In this document: positions 26,501-33,543 of the stretch, piece by piece
Layout: each line of letters starts with the position of its first letter
Numbering within the stretch: position 1 is the first letter of the stretch
Assembly (NCBI GenBank): GCA_016223085.1
Contig: JACRPS010000010.1
Location: forward strand, 295,320 to 359,319
From: Chloroflexota bacterium
GTDB taxonomy: Bacteria; Chloroflexota; Anaerolineae; Aggregatilineales; Phototrophicaceae
DNA length: 64,000 bases
Direction: 5' to 3'
Notes under the pieces: generated by a model
Database searches by the model: none
What the model saw: only the letters and a program-made list of their open reading frames with translations
Told to the model about the DNA's origin: nothing
Translations under genes and position numbers: made by a program

Positions 26501-28247
26501 CTTCCGGCGACCGGTCAACCGGCGGGCGCGCGCCCACCAGCATCCGGGTCGAAAACTGCGCCCGTTCGCGTTCGCGGTCAATTGCCGGGTTGGTGACGAC
26601 GGCAACCGTTTCCTTAAAATAGTCGGCCAGGTTAACGCGGGTGTGGCTGAGGGCGGCCAGCGGGCCATCCCAACCGAGCGAGCCAACCTGTTCCTTAAAC
26701 GCTTCGGCCAGCCCTTCGACAAACGAAACATGGAAGCGTTCCCAACCCAGCGCCGCCATCGTGTTGGCATTGACAACGGTTTTGCGTTCATTCCAGGGCA
26801 GCGGCGCGCTCAGGTGAACTGGTGTGGGTGTCGCCACGGCTTCGACCGCCGCCACCGGCAGGGTTTCGATAGACAGATACCTGCCGTTGTGGGGATAGGT
26901 GAAAATGCGCGGCGCGGGCGGCGCGCTGGGGCGCAGGTCGCTGAGTGACCAGACGCCACCGTGCGCGCGGGTGAAATGAATACCGCGGTCGCGGAAGCGC
27001 GTCAGCATGTGGCGTTGAATGGCGGGGTAATCCAGCACTTCAATCGCCTGGCCGGGATTGATCTTGATGGCGATTTTCTCGCCGGGCGCGAGGGGCTTCG
27101 CGTCTACCGACATTGAGTCCAGCGTGTAAACGCCGCGCTCCGACGTGGCGAAATATTCCTTTTCGCTCTCGCCAAACCACAGCGGACGCAGGCCAAGCGC
27201 GTCCACGCTGAAAACACACTGGTCCCCCAGCCGCGCGGCGACCGCCGCCGGCCCCTGCGCGAACGGGCCGAAGGCGCGGCGGATGTGGTCGTACAGTGCG
27301 TGAATTTCCGGCGAATTCTGGATGAGATCATGCTGGAAGGGCGGAAAGATAAACTCCATCGCCTCGATCAAGTCCATGCCGAAGTCCATACACAGGGCGC
27401 GAATCACGCGGTCTACGTCCTGCGAGTCGGAATTGGCCGGGTCGAGATAAATGCCGAGCATGGCCGCTTCCAGCCGCATCCGCGAAATGGTGTTAAATTC
27501 GCCGTTGTGGCCGATGACGTTAAACGGCTGCGCCCGTTCAAAAATCGGGTTGGTGTTGGTGCTGTAGCGTGCGTGGCCAAGCGTGACACTGGAAGCGTAA
27601 TCGGGGTCACGTAGTTCAGGATAGTACCGCCGCAGGATTTCAACCGTGCCCTGCACCTTGTACACCACGCTGTACGCCGACAGCGACGGGAAATGCACGC
27701 CCAGGCTGCGCTCAAGCTGTGTTTGCAGCGCAAACAGCGTCGCCTCCAATTGCTGCGGCGGCACGTCGCCGTTCATGCCGGCAAGCTGCCAGAAGGCCGG
27801 TTCGTTCTTTTGCGCGTTGGGGCCGAGGTCGTGACGGTTGACATCGCCCGGTTCTTCCAGCAGCACGTCCAGACCCGCTTCTGTCAGGCGCTGGCCGATC
27901 TGTTCGATCAGAGTGTAGGCGTGACTCCGCGCCGAGGCTGGAATCATCACATGCCCAACCCAGAAGTTGCGGCTACTCGCCAGCGCCGACCGCAGCCCGG
28001 CGCGCGCCAGCTTCTTCATCCACAACTGGCGCGGAATGTCGGTCAGAATGCCCACGCCATCGCCTTCACCGTCAATGAAGCCGCTGCGGTGGCCCATGCG
28101 GGTCAGGGCTTCAATCGTTCGTTTCACATTGCCGTGTGTGGGTTGGCCGCCTTTACGGACAGAGCAGATCAAAGCGCAGGCGTCGCGCTCCTGAGTGTCA
28201 AGGGGGTGCAAGCCAGGAATGGGGGTGGTACAGTCATCGTCGCGCAT
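23562..28247 (-). CDS. gltB: Glutamate synthase, large (alpha) subunit-like
   Basis: The 1561-residue protein has the full GltB order: class II glutaminase domain, central domain, FMN-binding barrel (about residues 900-1260) and C-terminal GxGxG beta-helix domain. The 3Fe-4S ligands are in CTICRKCHEGTCHVG, the usual C-x5-C-x4-C. The presumed nucleophile is Cys24 in RDACALICSV, where most GltB read CGVG, so it belongs to an atypical subgroup and is preceded by a short propeptide-like stretch. It transfers glutamine amide to 2-oxoglutarate. No gltD small subunit is adjacent. GGGAG precedes ATG 28247. PucR-type genes on both sides suggest dedicated control. Confidence 0.9.
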   Translation of the reverse strand: MRDDDCTTPIPGLHPLDTQERDACALICSVRKGGQPTHGNVKRTIEALTRMGHRSGFIDGEGDGVGILTDIPRQLWMKKLARAGLRSALASSRNFWVGHVMIPASARSHAYTLIEQIGQRLTEAGLDVLLEEPGDVNRHDLGPNAQKNEPAFWQLAGMNGDVPPQQLEATLFALQTQLERSLGVHFPSLSAYSVVYKVQGTVEILRRYYPELRDPDYASSVTLGHARYSTNTNPIFERAQPFNVIGHNGEFNTISRMRLEAAMLGIYLDPANSDSQDVDRVIRALCMDFGMDLIEAMEFIFPPFQHDLIQNSPEIHALYDHIRRAFGPFAQGPAAVAARLGDQCVFSVDALGLRPLWFGESEKEYFATSERGVYTLDSMSVDAKPLAPGEKIAIKINPGQAIEVLDYPAIQRHMLTRFRDRGIHFTRAHGGVWSLSDLRPSAPPAPRIFTYPHNGRYLSIETLPVAAVEAVATPTPVHLSAPLPWNERKTVVNANTMAALGWERFHVSFVEGLAEAFKEQVGSLGWDGPLAALSHTRVNLADYFKETVAVVTNPAIDRERERAQFSTRMLVGARPPVDRSPEDGHTLIQLETPLLLGGHPDMGALDDLRAAADQVGTMTLEDLAEHFGERLVIFSTSAAPDEGIETALNRLQRAAVEAVSGGIQCIVLDDTDVYSGQRLWLDPLLTTAAIDRALREAEVFPNLRRQVGIVVRSGALRDMHDLALCIALGANAVLPYAIYAVALGLAPRPAKEPPTADQVVKQLAGMVKGMSAGLEKIISTIGCHELRGYGHSFSSIGLTSSVASYFGTPNYFGSDGRGLTWDALKADAEARAAEMRGQSTGKLANADRLYPKMWKKVEDVAHGELSLEEYTREMLELESEMPVALRHILGLKPSQTPVDPNLVDIRIKNHAMPVVIGAMSFGSQGELAYKAYGEAAYHLNIICVNGEGGELPEVMGRYPRHRGNQIASARFGVNISFLNSCDYLEIKIGQGAKPGEGGQLPGYKVTEQVAAARHTRPGVDLISPSNNHDLYSIEDLAQLIDELKTANPNAKVSVKIPVVPGVGVIAVGVAKAGADIINITGYDGGTGAARMHSLRHVGLPAEIGVWLAHRALSESGLRDDVELWCDGGMKSGRDVVKMLCLGANRVGFGTLAMVAVGCTICRKCHEGTCHVGITTHIKTKDEALNKGIKHFDPRDPELAVHGICNVFHLLADDIRNWTAYLGFTCTQDLVGRADLLEQVALHDRIDLTPLLRRAPQNQKSSLQAGVGRRLTRPRNTLSKQITAIIADHAARGDSELTYEDEQVMAMDRALGTHLSGALKRGDFSNADLVDAVHLNFSNSAIPGNGLAAFVDAPLDVLVEGGAQDGVAKCARGGRVTILKGLNHNGQRLDGSVGKSFAYGAQGGLFIVQGNADTRACIRLSGADVVFGGEVKEPLHDELGGLAARANLKGYACEYMTSGRVVILGDPGPWLGAGMSGGVIYQRVQPEMNLTLDAIKRRIAAGATVDIFPLDAQGVTDVAELLKVYIQALENNNQADEAQPLYGLLAQPQAHFVKIAPPTRKN

Positions 28248-28571
28248 GGTTACTCCCGGTGAAACCTGGTTTGTACAAGTCCGATAAACAGGTTCAAGAC
28301 TTCCAAGAGTAACAATTTAGCAGACGAGGGTAATTAAAACTATCCGAAGGCTAATAAACAACATTCGGGCAAGATATACAAATTGTGAGAATTGGGATAC
28401 TTTTAACCGCAGGAAATCATGGGTTTATCCTGCTGATATGGACAAGCTGCACAAGCAGCGTTGAGTAAACGGTGGGTGGAATCCACAACGGGTACTGGTT
28501 CTGCACGAATGAGGCCACGCCAGATAAATTAACAGAAATTACAACAGCTGTGCTTGTATCAATTGCCTAAA
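28248..28571 (-). promoter_or_regulatory. Intergenic region upstream of gltB
   Basis: This 324-base AT-richer region is the longest gap in the window. It has no supportable gene. It contains a TTGTACAA palindrome (28271-28278), an AACCTG...CAGGTT hairpin around it close to the gltB ATG, and a GCAGGA...TCCTGC inverted repeat near 28410-28434. I see no clear -35/-10 pair, but the gltB promoter must lie here or further upstream. Confidence 0.4.
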
Positions 28572-30218
28572 CTAGTTGAGTGCCAGCAGGCGGCGGATGG
28601 TGAGCGCCAGATGCAGCGCCAGCCGGGTTTCCGGGCGGTTCAGGTCTATCTGCGCGATTTCGTTGATGCGGTTCATCCGGTACAGCAGGGTGTTGCGGTG
28701 GACAATGAGCATATCCGCCGTCTGGCTGAGGTTGCCATGACAGGCAAAAAAGGCTTCCAGCGTTTTAATCAGATCAGCCCGCTGCCGGTCATCGTAAGCA
28801 GTTAGCGCGCCCAGCGTTTTGTCGCAGAAGGCCATCAGCTTTTCGCGGTCGGAGAGCGACAGGATAAGCTGGTACACCCCCAGGTCGCCGATATACAGCG
28901 GCGCGTCGGTTTGCAGCCGCGCCGCCAATTCCAGCGCCTGCACCGCATCGCGGTAACTGTTGCGCCACGAACCAACATCCCGCGCCGGCTGTCCCATGCC
29001 GATGGCGACGCGCGTGCTGGGGTACTGCCGCTGAATCTCCTGCGTGAACGCCTTCGCCAGCTTCATACTGGTATCAATTGGATTGTCGAAGTCGGTCGCA
29101 TGGAAGACGATCAGCTCGTTTTCCTTCTCCCGCTGCCAGACCAGTGCCGCCGCCCGCTGCTGCGCCACAACCTGATTCACTAGCGTTTCCAGCCGCCGGT
29201 TCGAGGGCGATTTGTCACCTTGCCAGGCCAGCACGATAGCGATGTGGGTCTGCGTCATGTCGTGTTCAAAGCGTTCGCCCTGGCGAATGGCTTCCTGCTG
29301 GCTCACGTCGCCCAGCAGCAGCCGGTCGAGGAATGTGCCGCGCAGCCGCTTTTCAGTGTCGCTGACGGCTTTGGCCTTCGCCATTTCCAGCGCACAGGCC
29401 GCCGCACCGTGTTCGGCTACCAGCAGGTCAATATCGTCCAGTTCGGTGTCGCGGCCAATAATCGAAAGATAGCCGCGTCCGATATTCTTGGTGATGATGG
29501 GCGATACATACCGCGCCAGTCCCGGCGTCGGCAGGGATTGCAGCAGTGCCGGGCTGTCCACGTCGCCGACGCGGTGCCGGTCCTGGATTTCCTCCGGCAG
29601 GTTATAAACATTTTTGAGGAACTGCTCCACATCATCCCAGTGGCCGATCAACCCCGGCTGCACCGCGCTGTCTATTGTCTTGAGGCGTTTGTCCTGCACA
29701 ACGATGGATTTGTTGGTCAGCCGCGCCATCGCATTGACCAGTTCAGCCATGCCTTCGTTACGGGACGAAATCTGGGTAAGCTGACGATAAATCTGGGTGG
29801 CACGGCGTTCAAGCTGGCCTTTGCGGTCCACCAGCAGGCTGACAACCGTCTTTTCCACCAGCCGTACCCGGCTGCCGCCGGGCAGCACCATCAACGGCAT
29901 CCCGAAGGCGTTGGCCTCGGCAATCGCGGTGGGGGAGGCATTTTCGCTCAGGACGACCGCCGCCGCCTGCATATCAGACGCCCAACGCACCACATCCACG
30001 TCGCTTAACTGGCGTGTGCCGTTCGGTTCGGGCGGCGCGACCAGCACCATTTCGCCGCGCTGGAGCGCCTTCGCGGGCGTTTTGCTCTCCAGATAAATGA
30101 CCGTCGTCCAGGAGACCGAACGGTTGAGCTGGCCGTCACCGGCAACAACACGCGTCCCCAGCGGGAGCGCCAGTTTGCGAACATCTTCAACCGTAATACT
30201 GGTGTTGACTTCGGCCAT
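28572..30218 (-). CDS. PucR/CdaR-type transcriptional regulator (paralogue 2)
   Basis: The 548-residue protein has the same plan as the regulator at 20908: purine-catabolism-type N-terminal domain (TVEDVRKLALPLGTRVVAGD...), a GAF-like centre and a C-terminal PucR helix-turn-helix, QTADMLIVHRNTLLYRMNRI. It is directly upstream of gltB in the same direction but 324 bases away, so it probably has its own transcript. Two diverged paralogues around gltB suggest that they sense different nitrogen signals, which is inference. Confidence 0.88.
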   Translation of the reverse strand: MAEVNTSITVEDVRKLALPLGTRVVAGDGQLNRSVSWTTVIYLESKTPAKALQRGEMVLVAPPEPNGTRQLSDVDVVRWASDMQAAAVVLSENASPTAIAEANAFGMPLMVLPGGSRVRLVEKTVVSLLVDRKGQLERRATQIYRQLTQISSRNEGMAELVNAMARLTNKSIVVQDKRLKTIDSAVQPGLIGHWDDVEQFLKNVYNLPEEIQDRHRVGDVDSPALLQSLPTPGLARYVSPIITKNIGRGYLSIIGRDTELDDIDLLVAEHGAAACALEMAKAKAVSDTEKRLRGTFLDRLLLGDVSQQEAIRQGERFEHDMTQTHIAIVLAWQGDKSPSNRRLETLVNQVVAQQRAAALVWQREKENELIVFHATDFDNPIDTSMKLAKAFTQEIQRQYPSTRVAIGMGQPARDVGSWRNSYRDAVQALELAARLQTDAPLYIGDLGVYQLILSLSDREKLMAFCDKTLGALTAYDDRQRADLIKTLEAFFACHGNLSQTADMLIVHRNTLLYRMNRINEIAQIDLNRPETRLALHLALTIRRLLALN

Positions 30219-30271
30219 AGTTCCGGCTCATCTCACGGCGGCAGGTTTCAGCAATTGTAATAATTGTACCA

Positions 30272-30655
30272 CTATGTTTCACCTGTCAAAAGTCCGATCA
30301 GGATAACGGCGGCGAATACAATCAGCGATTCCCCCAGGAAACTGCGCCCCGGAATGAAATAGAGGTTGAGCATCGCCAGGAAAAACAGTAGCGCCCCGGC
30401 CAGCCACGTCACCGGGCTGACGCGCCAGTGGTTGGAATACTGGTACAGCCCGGAACCGATCAGGACAATCGCGCCGGACATGGGGATGAGCCAGTTCTGA
30501 ATGCCAATACTGTTCTGGTTAAGAAGCTGGAGCACGGCGAAGATCAGCACCAGAAAAAACCATGTCAGGCGTTCGGCACGCGCTTCCGCGCCGCTTTTGC
30601 CACGATAGCTAGTGGTGTTCGCCCGCGAATTCCGGTAGTTGCGTCGTTTTGCCAT
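30272..30655 (-). CDS. Small multi-span membrane protein
   Basis: The 127-residue protein starts with a basic, Arg/Asn-rich tail of about 28 residues. Four hydrophobic segments follow (roughly residues 30-46, 53-72, 82-100 and 107-125). Arg and Lys clusters before the first span place the N-terminus in the cytoplasm. It is related to no family I recognise. It stands 53 bases from the second PucR gene. Confidence 0.7.
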   Translation of the reverse strand: MAKRRNYRNSRANTTSYRGKSGAEARAERLTWFFLVLIFAVLQLLNQNSIGIQNWLIPMSGAIVLIGSGLYQYSNHWRVSPVTWLAGALLFFLAMLNLYFIPGRSFLGESLIVFAAVILIGLLTGET

Positions 30656-30823
30656 CTGGATTCCTTACTGGTAAGGCCAACAGTCGAAAATTTGTTTGAT
30701 ACTCAGTTTACCCGTAGCGGCACACACTTTCCAGTACGATTTGTGCGCCCTGTGCCGCCGAACGCTAAAGCCATTTTTAACTGCAACTGGTGACGGAAAC
30801 CGGCAACTCCATCAGCGTTTCAC

Positions 30824-30851
30824 TTGTAACTTTTGGCTTCCGGCCTAGAAT
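30824..30851 (+). promoter_or_regulatory. Promoter very close to the lipoprotein start
   Basis: TTGTAA (30824-30829), 16-bp spacer, TAGAAT (30846-30851). Transcription would start within a few bases of the ATG at 30861, so the mRNA would be leaderless or nearly so. Confidence 0.35.
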
Positions 30852-30860
30852 AAGCAGGTG

Positions 30861-31661
30861 ATGAATGTTCAACTGCGCCTCACCTGTCTGTTACTGCTGC
30901 TGCTTGCGGCGGCCTGCGGCCCGGAGCAGGACATCGCGCGCGGCAGCGGCCCGGTGCTGCTGCGGGATGTCACGCTGGTGCCAACGACGCCCGCGCCGAC
31001 GCGAGTCCTCAGCCCGACGCCATCGCCGGTCAGCATCCCGGTGTCCACTTCGGAAGTGAAGTCGGTGCTGGAGGTAGTGACGCTGGAATCGGACTTTGTA
31101 TTGATTACGCCCACGCTGCCACCGAGCAAAACGCCTACCGCAACGCCGACGATCACCAGCACGCCGACACGAACGCCGCCGGCGCGGCTCACGCTGCCGC
31201 CGCTGCCCACGCTGTTCGTGCAGCCGACGGCCTACATCCCGCCGCCGATTGGCAATAACGTCCCCCAGCCTGTGATCGGTGGCGCACCGCAGGCGTGTTC
31301 GACTGCGTGGTTCTTCGCCCGGCCAGTCATTCAGGGTTGCCCAATGAATCCGCCGCTGGTGAGCGCCGGCTCATTCCAGCAGTTCCAGAAAGGCTTTATG
31401 CTGTGGGTGCCGAAGCACGGAGCGATTTACGTACTGTATGACAGCGCCGATCCGCCGCGGCAGCCCCGGCGCGGTTTCGGCCTTCTGTGGCGCAGCCTGG
31501 CCGACGTACGCCAGCGATTGGGCTGGGCGGTGATCGAGTGGGAAACCAATTTTACGGTGCAGATGCAGACCGGCCCGGATGGCTGGATTTACGTGAGCGA
31601 GCCGCGCGGCGGGGTGTTTGCGCTGGCTGCCGATGGCAGCGAGTGGAAGCGGTATGAATAA
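30861..31661 (+). CDS. Lipoprotein with Pro/Thr-rich linker and a C-terminal sensor-like domain
   Basis: The 266-residue product starts at ATG 30861 or GTG 30858. It has a type II signal peptide whose lipobox is LAAAC, with Cys near residue 19. About 100 residues rich in Pro, Thr and Ser follow (TPTATPTITSTPTRTPP), a typical wall or membrane-exit linker. The C-terminal 130 residues hold two Cys and a compact domain with GFMLWVPKHGAIYVLYDS. That domain type is common in Chloroflexota exported proteins, but its ligand is unknown. It overlaps the LCP gene by eight bases, so the two are co-expressed. Confidence 0.75.
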   Translation: MNVQLRLTCLLLLLLAAACGPEQDIARGSGPVLLRDVTLVPTTPAPTRVLSPTPSPVSIPVSTSEVKSVLEVVTLESDFVLITPTLPPSKTPTATPTITSTPTRTPPARLTLPPLPTLFVQPTAYIPPPIGNNVPQPVIGGAPQACSTAWFFARPVIQGCPMNPPLVSAGSFQQFQKGFMLWVPKHGAIYVLYDSADPPRQPRRGFGLLWRSLADVRQRLGWAVIEWETNFTVQMQTGPDGWIYVSEPRGGVFALAADGSEWKRYE

Positions 31662-32535
31662 TCCGCGCCGACAACGTCGGGGTTGTTCCACCGGTCTGGT
31701 GCTGGCGCTGTTTATTGCCCTGATGCTGCCGGTATTCGCCTGCGGCCTGATGTTGGTCACGTATCTGGTGTTTCCGCCGCCGCATCTGGACATTCTGGTG
31801 CTGGGGCTGGACGCGCGCGAAGGGGAGGGCGCGCTCACCCGCGCCGACAGCGTTATGCTGGTCGGCGTTGACCCGGCTCATCTGCGTGTCAGCGTGCTGT
31901 CCATCCCGCGCGACGTGTTTATCGAAGTCCCCAACTACGGCCTCCAGCGTATCAACACGATTAACCTGCTGGGCGAGCAGGAAGCGACAGGCCGAGGTCC
32001 AGCGCTGCTGGGGGATGCGCTTGAGCAGAGTTTTGGCGTCCGACCGAAACGGTACATCCGGCTGGATTTTGCGGCATTTGTCGAACTGGTGGATGCGGTC
32101 GGTGGTATCGCGGTGGATGTGGAGCGCACGATCATAGATGACTTTTATCCAACTGCCGACGGCGGCATAACCACCATCCGCTTTGACTCCGGCGTGCAGT
32201 ATCTGGACGGCGAACGGGCGCTGCAATACGTCCGCACCCGCTACGCCGACGACGACTACCGGCGCGCCGAACGCCAGCAGCAGGTGCTTGCCTCCCTGGT
32301 CCAGCGGCTGGCGAATCCGCTCAACTGGCCTGCCGCACTGGACGTGCTGCGCCGTCGCGTGGACAGCGACCTGTCGCTGTTTGACCTGCTGTCGCTGGCG
32401 CCGCCGGTGCTGCTTAGCGGCGGGCGCTTCGACCAACTGGTGCTGAATCGGGATTACCTGCTCGGCACCGCCGAGGGGAACGCCGTGCCGGATTACGAGA
32501 AAGTCAAATCATGGCTGGCGGGGCGGTTTGAGTGA
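31654..32535 (+). CDS. LytR-CpsA-Psr (LCP) family protein
   Basis: The start is ATG 31654 (MNNPRRQRRGCSTGLVLALF...), inside the stop of the lipoprotein gene. This gives 293 residues. There is one N-terminal membrane span at about residues 11-35. An outside LCP domain follows, with VLGLDAREGEGALTRADSVMLVGVDP, SIPRDVFIEVPNYG and the terminal ALQYVRTRYADDDYRRAERQ, the conserved Arg-rich motif. LCP proteins transfer glycopolymers from undecaprenyl carriers to the cell wall or glycosylate proteins. The neighbouring lipoprotein may be a partner. Confidence 0.9.
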   Translation: MNNPRRQRRGCSTGLVLALFIALMLPVFACGLMLVTYLVFPPPHLDILVLGLDAREGEGALTRADSVMLVGVDPAHLRVSVLSIPRDVFIEVPNYGLQRINTINLLGEQEATGRGPALLGDALEQSFGVRPKRYIRLDFAAFVELVDAVGGIAVDVERTIIDDFYPTADGGITTIRFDSGVQYLDGERALQYVRTRYADDDYRRAERQQQVLASLVQRLANPLNWPAALDVLRRRVDSDLSLFDLLSLAPPVLLSGGRFDQLVLNRDYLLGTAEGNAVPDYEKVKSWLAGRFE

Positions 32536-32567
32536 GGCTGTTGGCAAACAGCCGATCGCTAACGGCC

Positions 32568-32663
32568 TAGTACACCAACAAGATGAGAATGACAGGCCTT
32601 TTCCGTAGGGACACGGCATGCCGTGTCCCTACAACCCTGCAATCTAAGGTTGTTGATGTACTA
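32568..32663. mobile_element. 96-bp MITE-like element with 14-bp terminal inverted repeats
   Basis: TAGTACACCAACAA (32568-32581) and TTGTTGATGTACTA (32650-32663) are complementary in 13 of 14 positions. Between them stands a perfect 26-bp TAGGGACACGGC palindrome (32606-32631). No protein is encoded. The rightmost TAG on the minus strand (32661-32663) is the stop codon of the neighbouring gene. This is best read as a non-autonomous insertion into which, or together with which, the palindrome moved. Confidence 0.5.
32606..32631. repeat. Perfect 26-bp palindrome, TAGGGACACGGC type
   Basis: TAGGGACACGGCA and its exact complement. It is centred inside the MITE-like element. With the 23157-23182 copy it defines the family consensus. 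Confidence 0.85.
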
Positions 32664-33086
32664 ACCTGCCGGCTTTTCCTGCATCAGGCGGTCATACGCG
32701 CCATGCCACAGGGCTTCGCTGCGGGTGAACTTGGTGATTTTGATGTCGGCGACATACGGCAGCAGCTTCAGCATAAACTGGGGCATCCGCTGCCAGTCGT
32801 CATTAAAAATCATCGCCTGGAGTGCATCGGCCATCTGCCCAGCCCAGGCCCACTTCTGGCGGAATTCCTCGGCCTTCATCCAGTAATCGCGCTTTTCCCA
32901 GGCGGCGGCGGAGCTTTCAATGCCGCTGTCAATCTCGCGCAGGCAGTAGACCAGCAGTGCCACCATATCTTTGGCGTCAGCGTCGAGATCGGGTTTCTGG
33001 CTGAGACGGCGGAGCAGTTCGGCGGCGGTACGCATCAACTGGTTGCGTTGTTTGCCGGTGCTGTCGGTGTTGATGACGCGGCCCAT
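32661..33086 (-). CDS. Hypothetical protein, third gene of the winged-helix cassette
   Basis: ATG 33086 follows AAGGAAC, giving 141 residues (MGRVINTDSTGKQRNQLMRTAAELL...). It is all-helical and rich in Leu, Arg and Trp, with an AWEKRDYWMKAEEFRQKWAW segment. No domain is recognised. It starts 17 bases after the preceding gene's stop and is oriented with it. Its TAG stop codon comes from the right end of the MITE-like element, so the true C-terminus may have been trimmed or shifted. It probably works with the two genes upstream. Confidence 0.75.
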   Translation of the reverse strand: MGRVINTDSTGKQRNQLMRTAAELLRRLSQKPDLDADAKDMVALLVYCLREIDSGIESSAAAWEKRDYWMKAEEFRQKWAWAGQMADALQAMIFNDDWQRMPQFMLKLLPYVADIKITKFTRSEALWHGAYDRLMQEKPAG

Positions 33087-33102
33087 GAGGTTCCTTTCCA
33101 GC

Positions 33103-33534
33103 TTACTTAAACGGACGGATTCCGCGATAGACGGTGCTGCCGCTGAACGTCTTGAGAATCGTTTGCGCCGGACGCCCGGTGCGTTCGGCCAGTTCGCGCG
33201 GCGACAGGGGGATGTTGCCATTCGCCAGGAAAACGCGGAAAACGCTGTCCACCAGCGAGGTGTGCGGGTTGATAAAGTTGGGGTCTTTCGCTGCCTGCTG
33301 GATGGCAAGGCCCAGTTCGTCCAACTGTTTCACTTCGCCGGTTTCCGGGTCAATGTAATCCACCATGCTCCCGGCTTCAATCTGGCTCAGGCGGTCGCGC
33401 TGTTCCGGCAGCAGATGGCTGAGGAGATACACCCGCAGGTCATCACCGCTGCGGTCCCACCAGGAATAATCAATGTGGAACTTGGTATCCAGCGTGGGTT
33501 TAACCAGCGAACTCGGTTTTCCGGCAGTGACCAT
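33103..33534 (-). CDS. Hypothetical protein with C-terminal winged-helix-like segment
   Basis: The 143-residue protein (MVTAGKPSSLVKPTLDTKFHIDY...) has an acidic, Trp-containing N-terminal half, including DYSWWDRSGDDLRVYLLSHL. Near residues 95-140 come NGNIPLSPRELAERTGRPAQ and TILKTFSGSTVYRGIRPF, a helix-turn-helix plus wing pattern like HARE-HTH or RpoE-delta modules. It starts nine bases after the 542-residue gene's stop, in the same direction. I infer DNA or RNA-polymerase contact, but no family can be named. Confidence 0.75.
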   Translation of the reverse strand: MVTAGKPSSLVKPTLDTKFHIDYSWWDRSGDDLRVYLLSHLLPEQRDRLSQIEAGSMVDYIDPETGEVKQLDELGLAIQQAAKDPNFINPHTSLVDSVFRVFLANGNIPLSPRELAERTGRPAQTILKTFSGSTVYRGIRPFK

Positions 33535-33543
33535 GAACGCCCC

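Noticed and set aside
23676..28262. Many plus-strand open frames across gltB
   Set aside because: All are antisense shadows of the 1561-residue gltB frame, without ribosome sites or domains.
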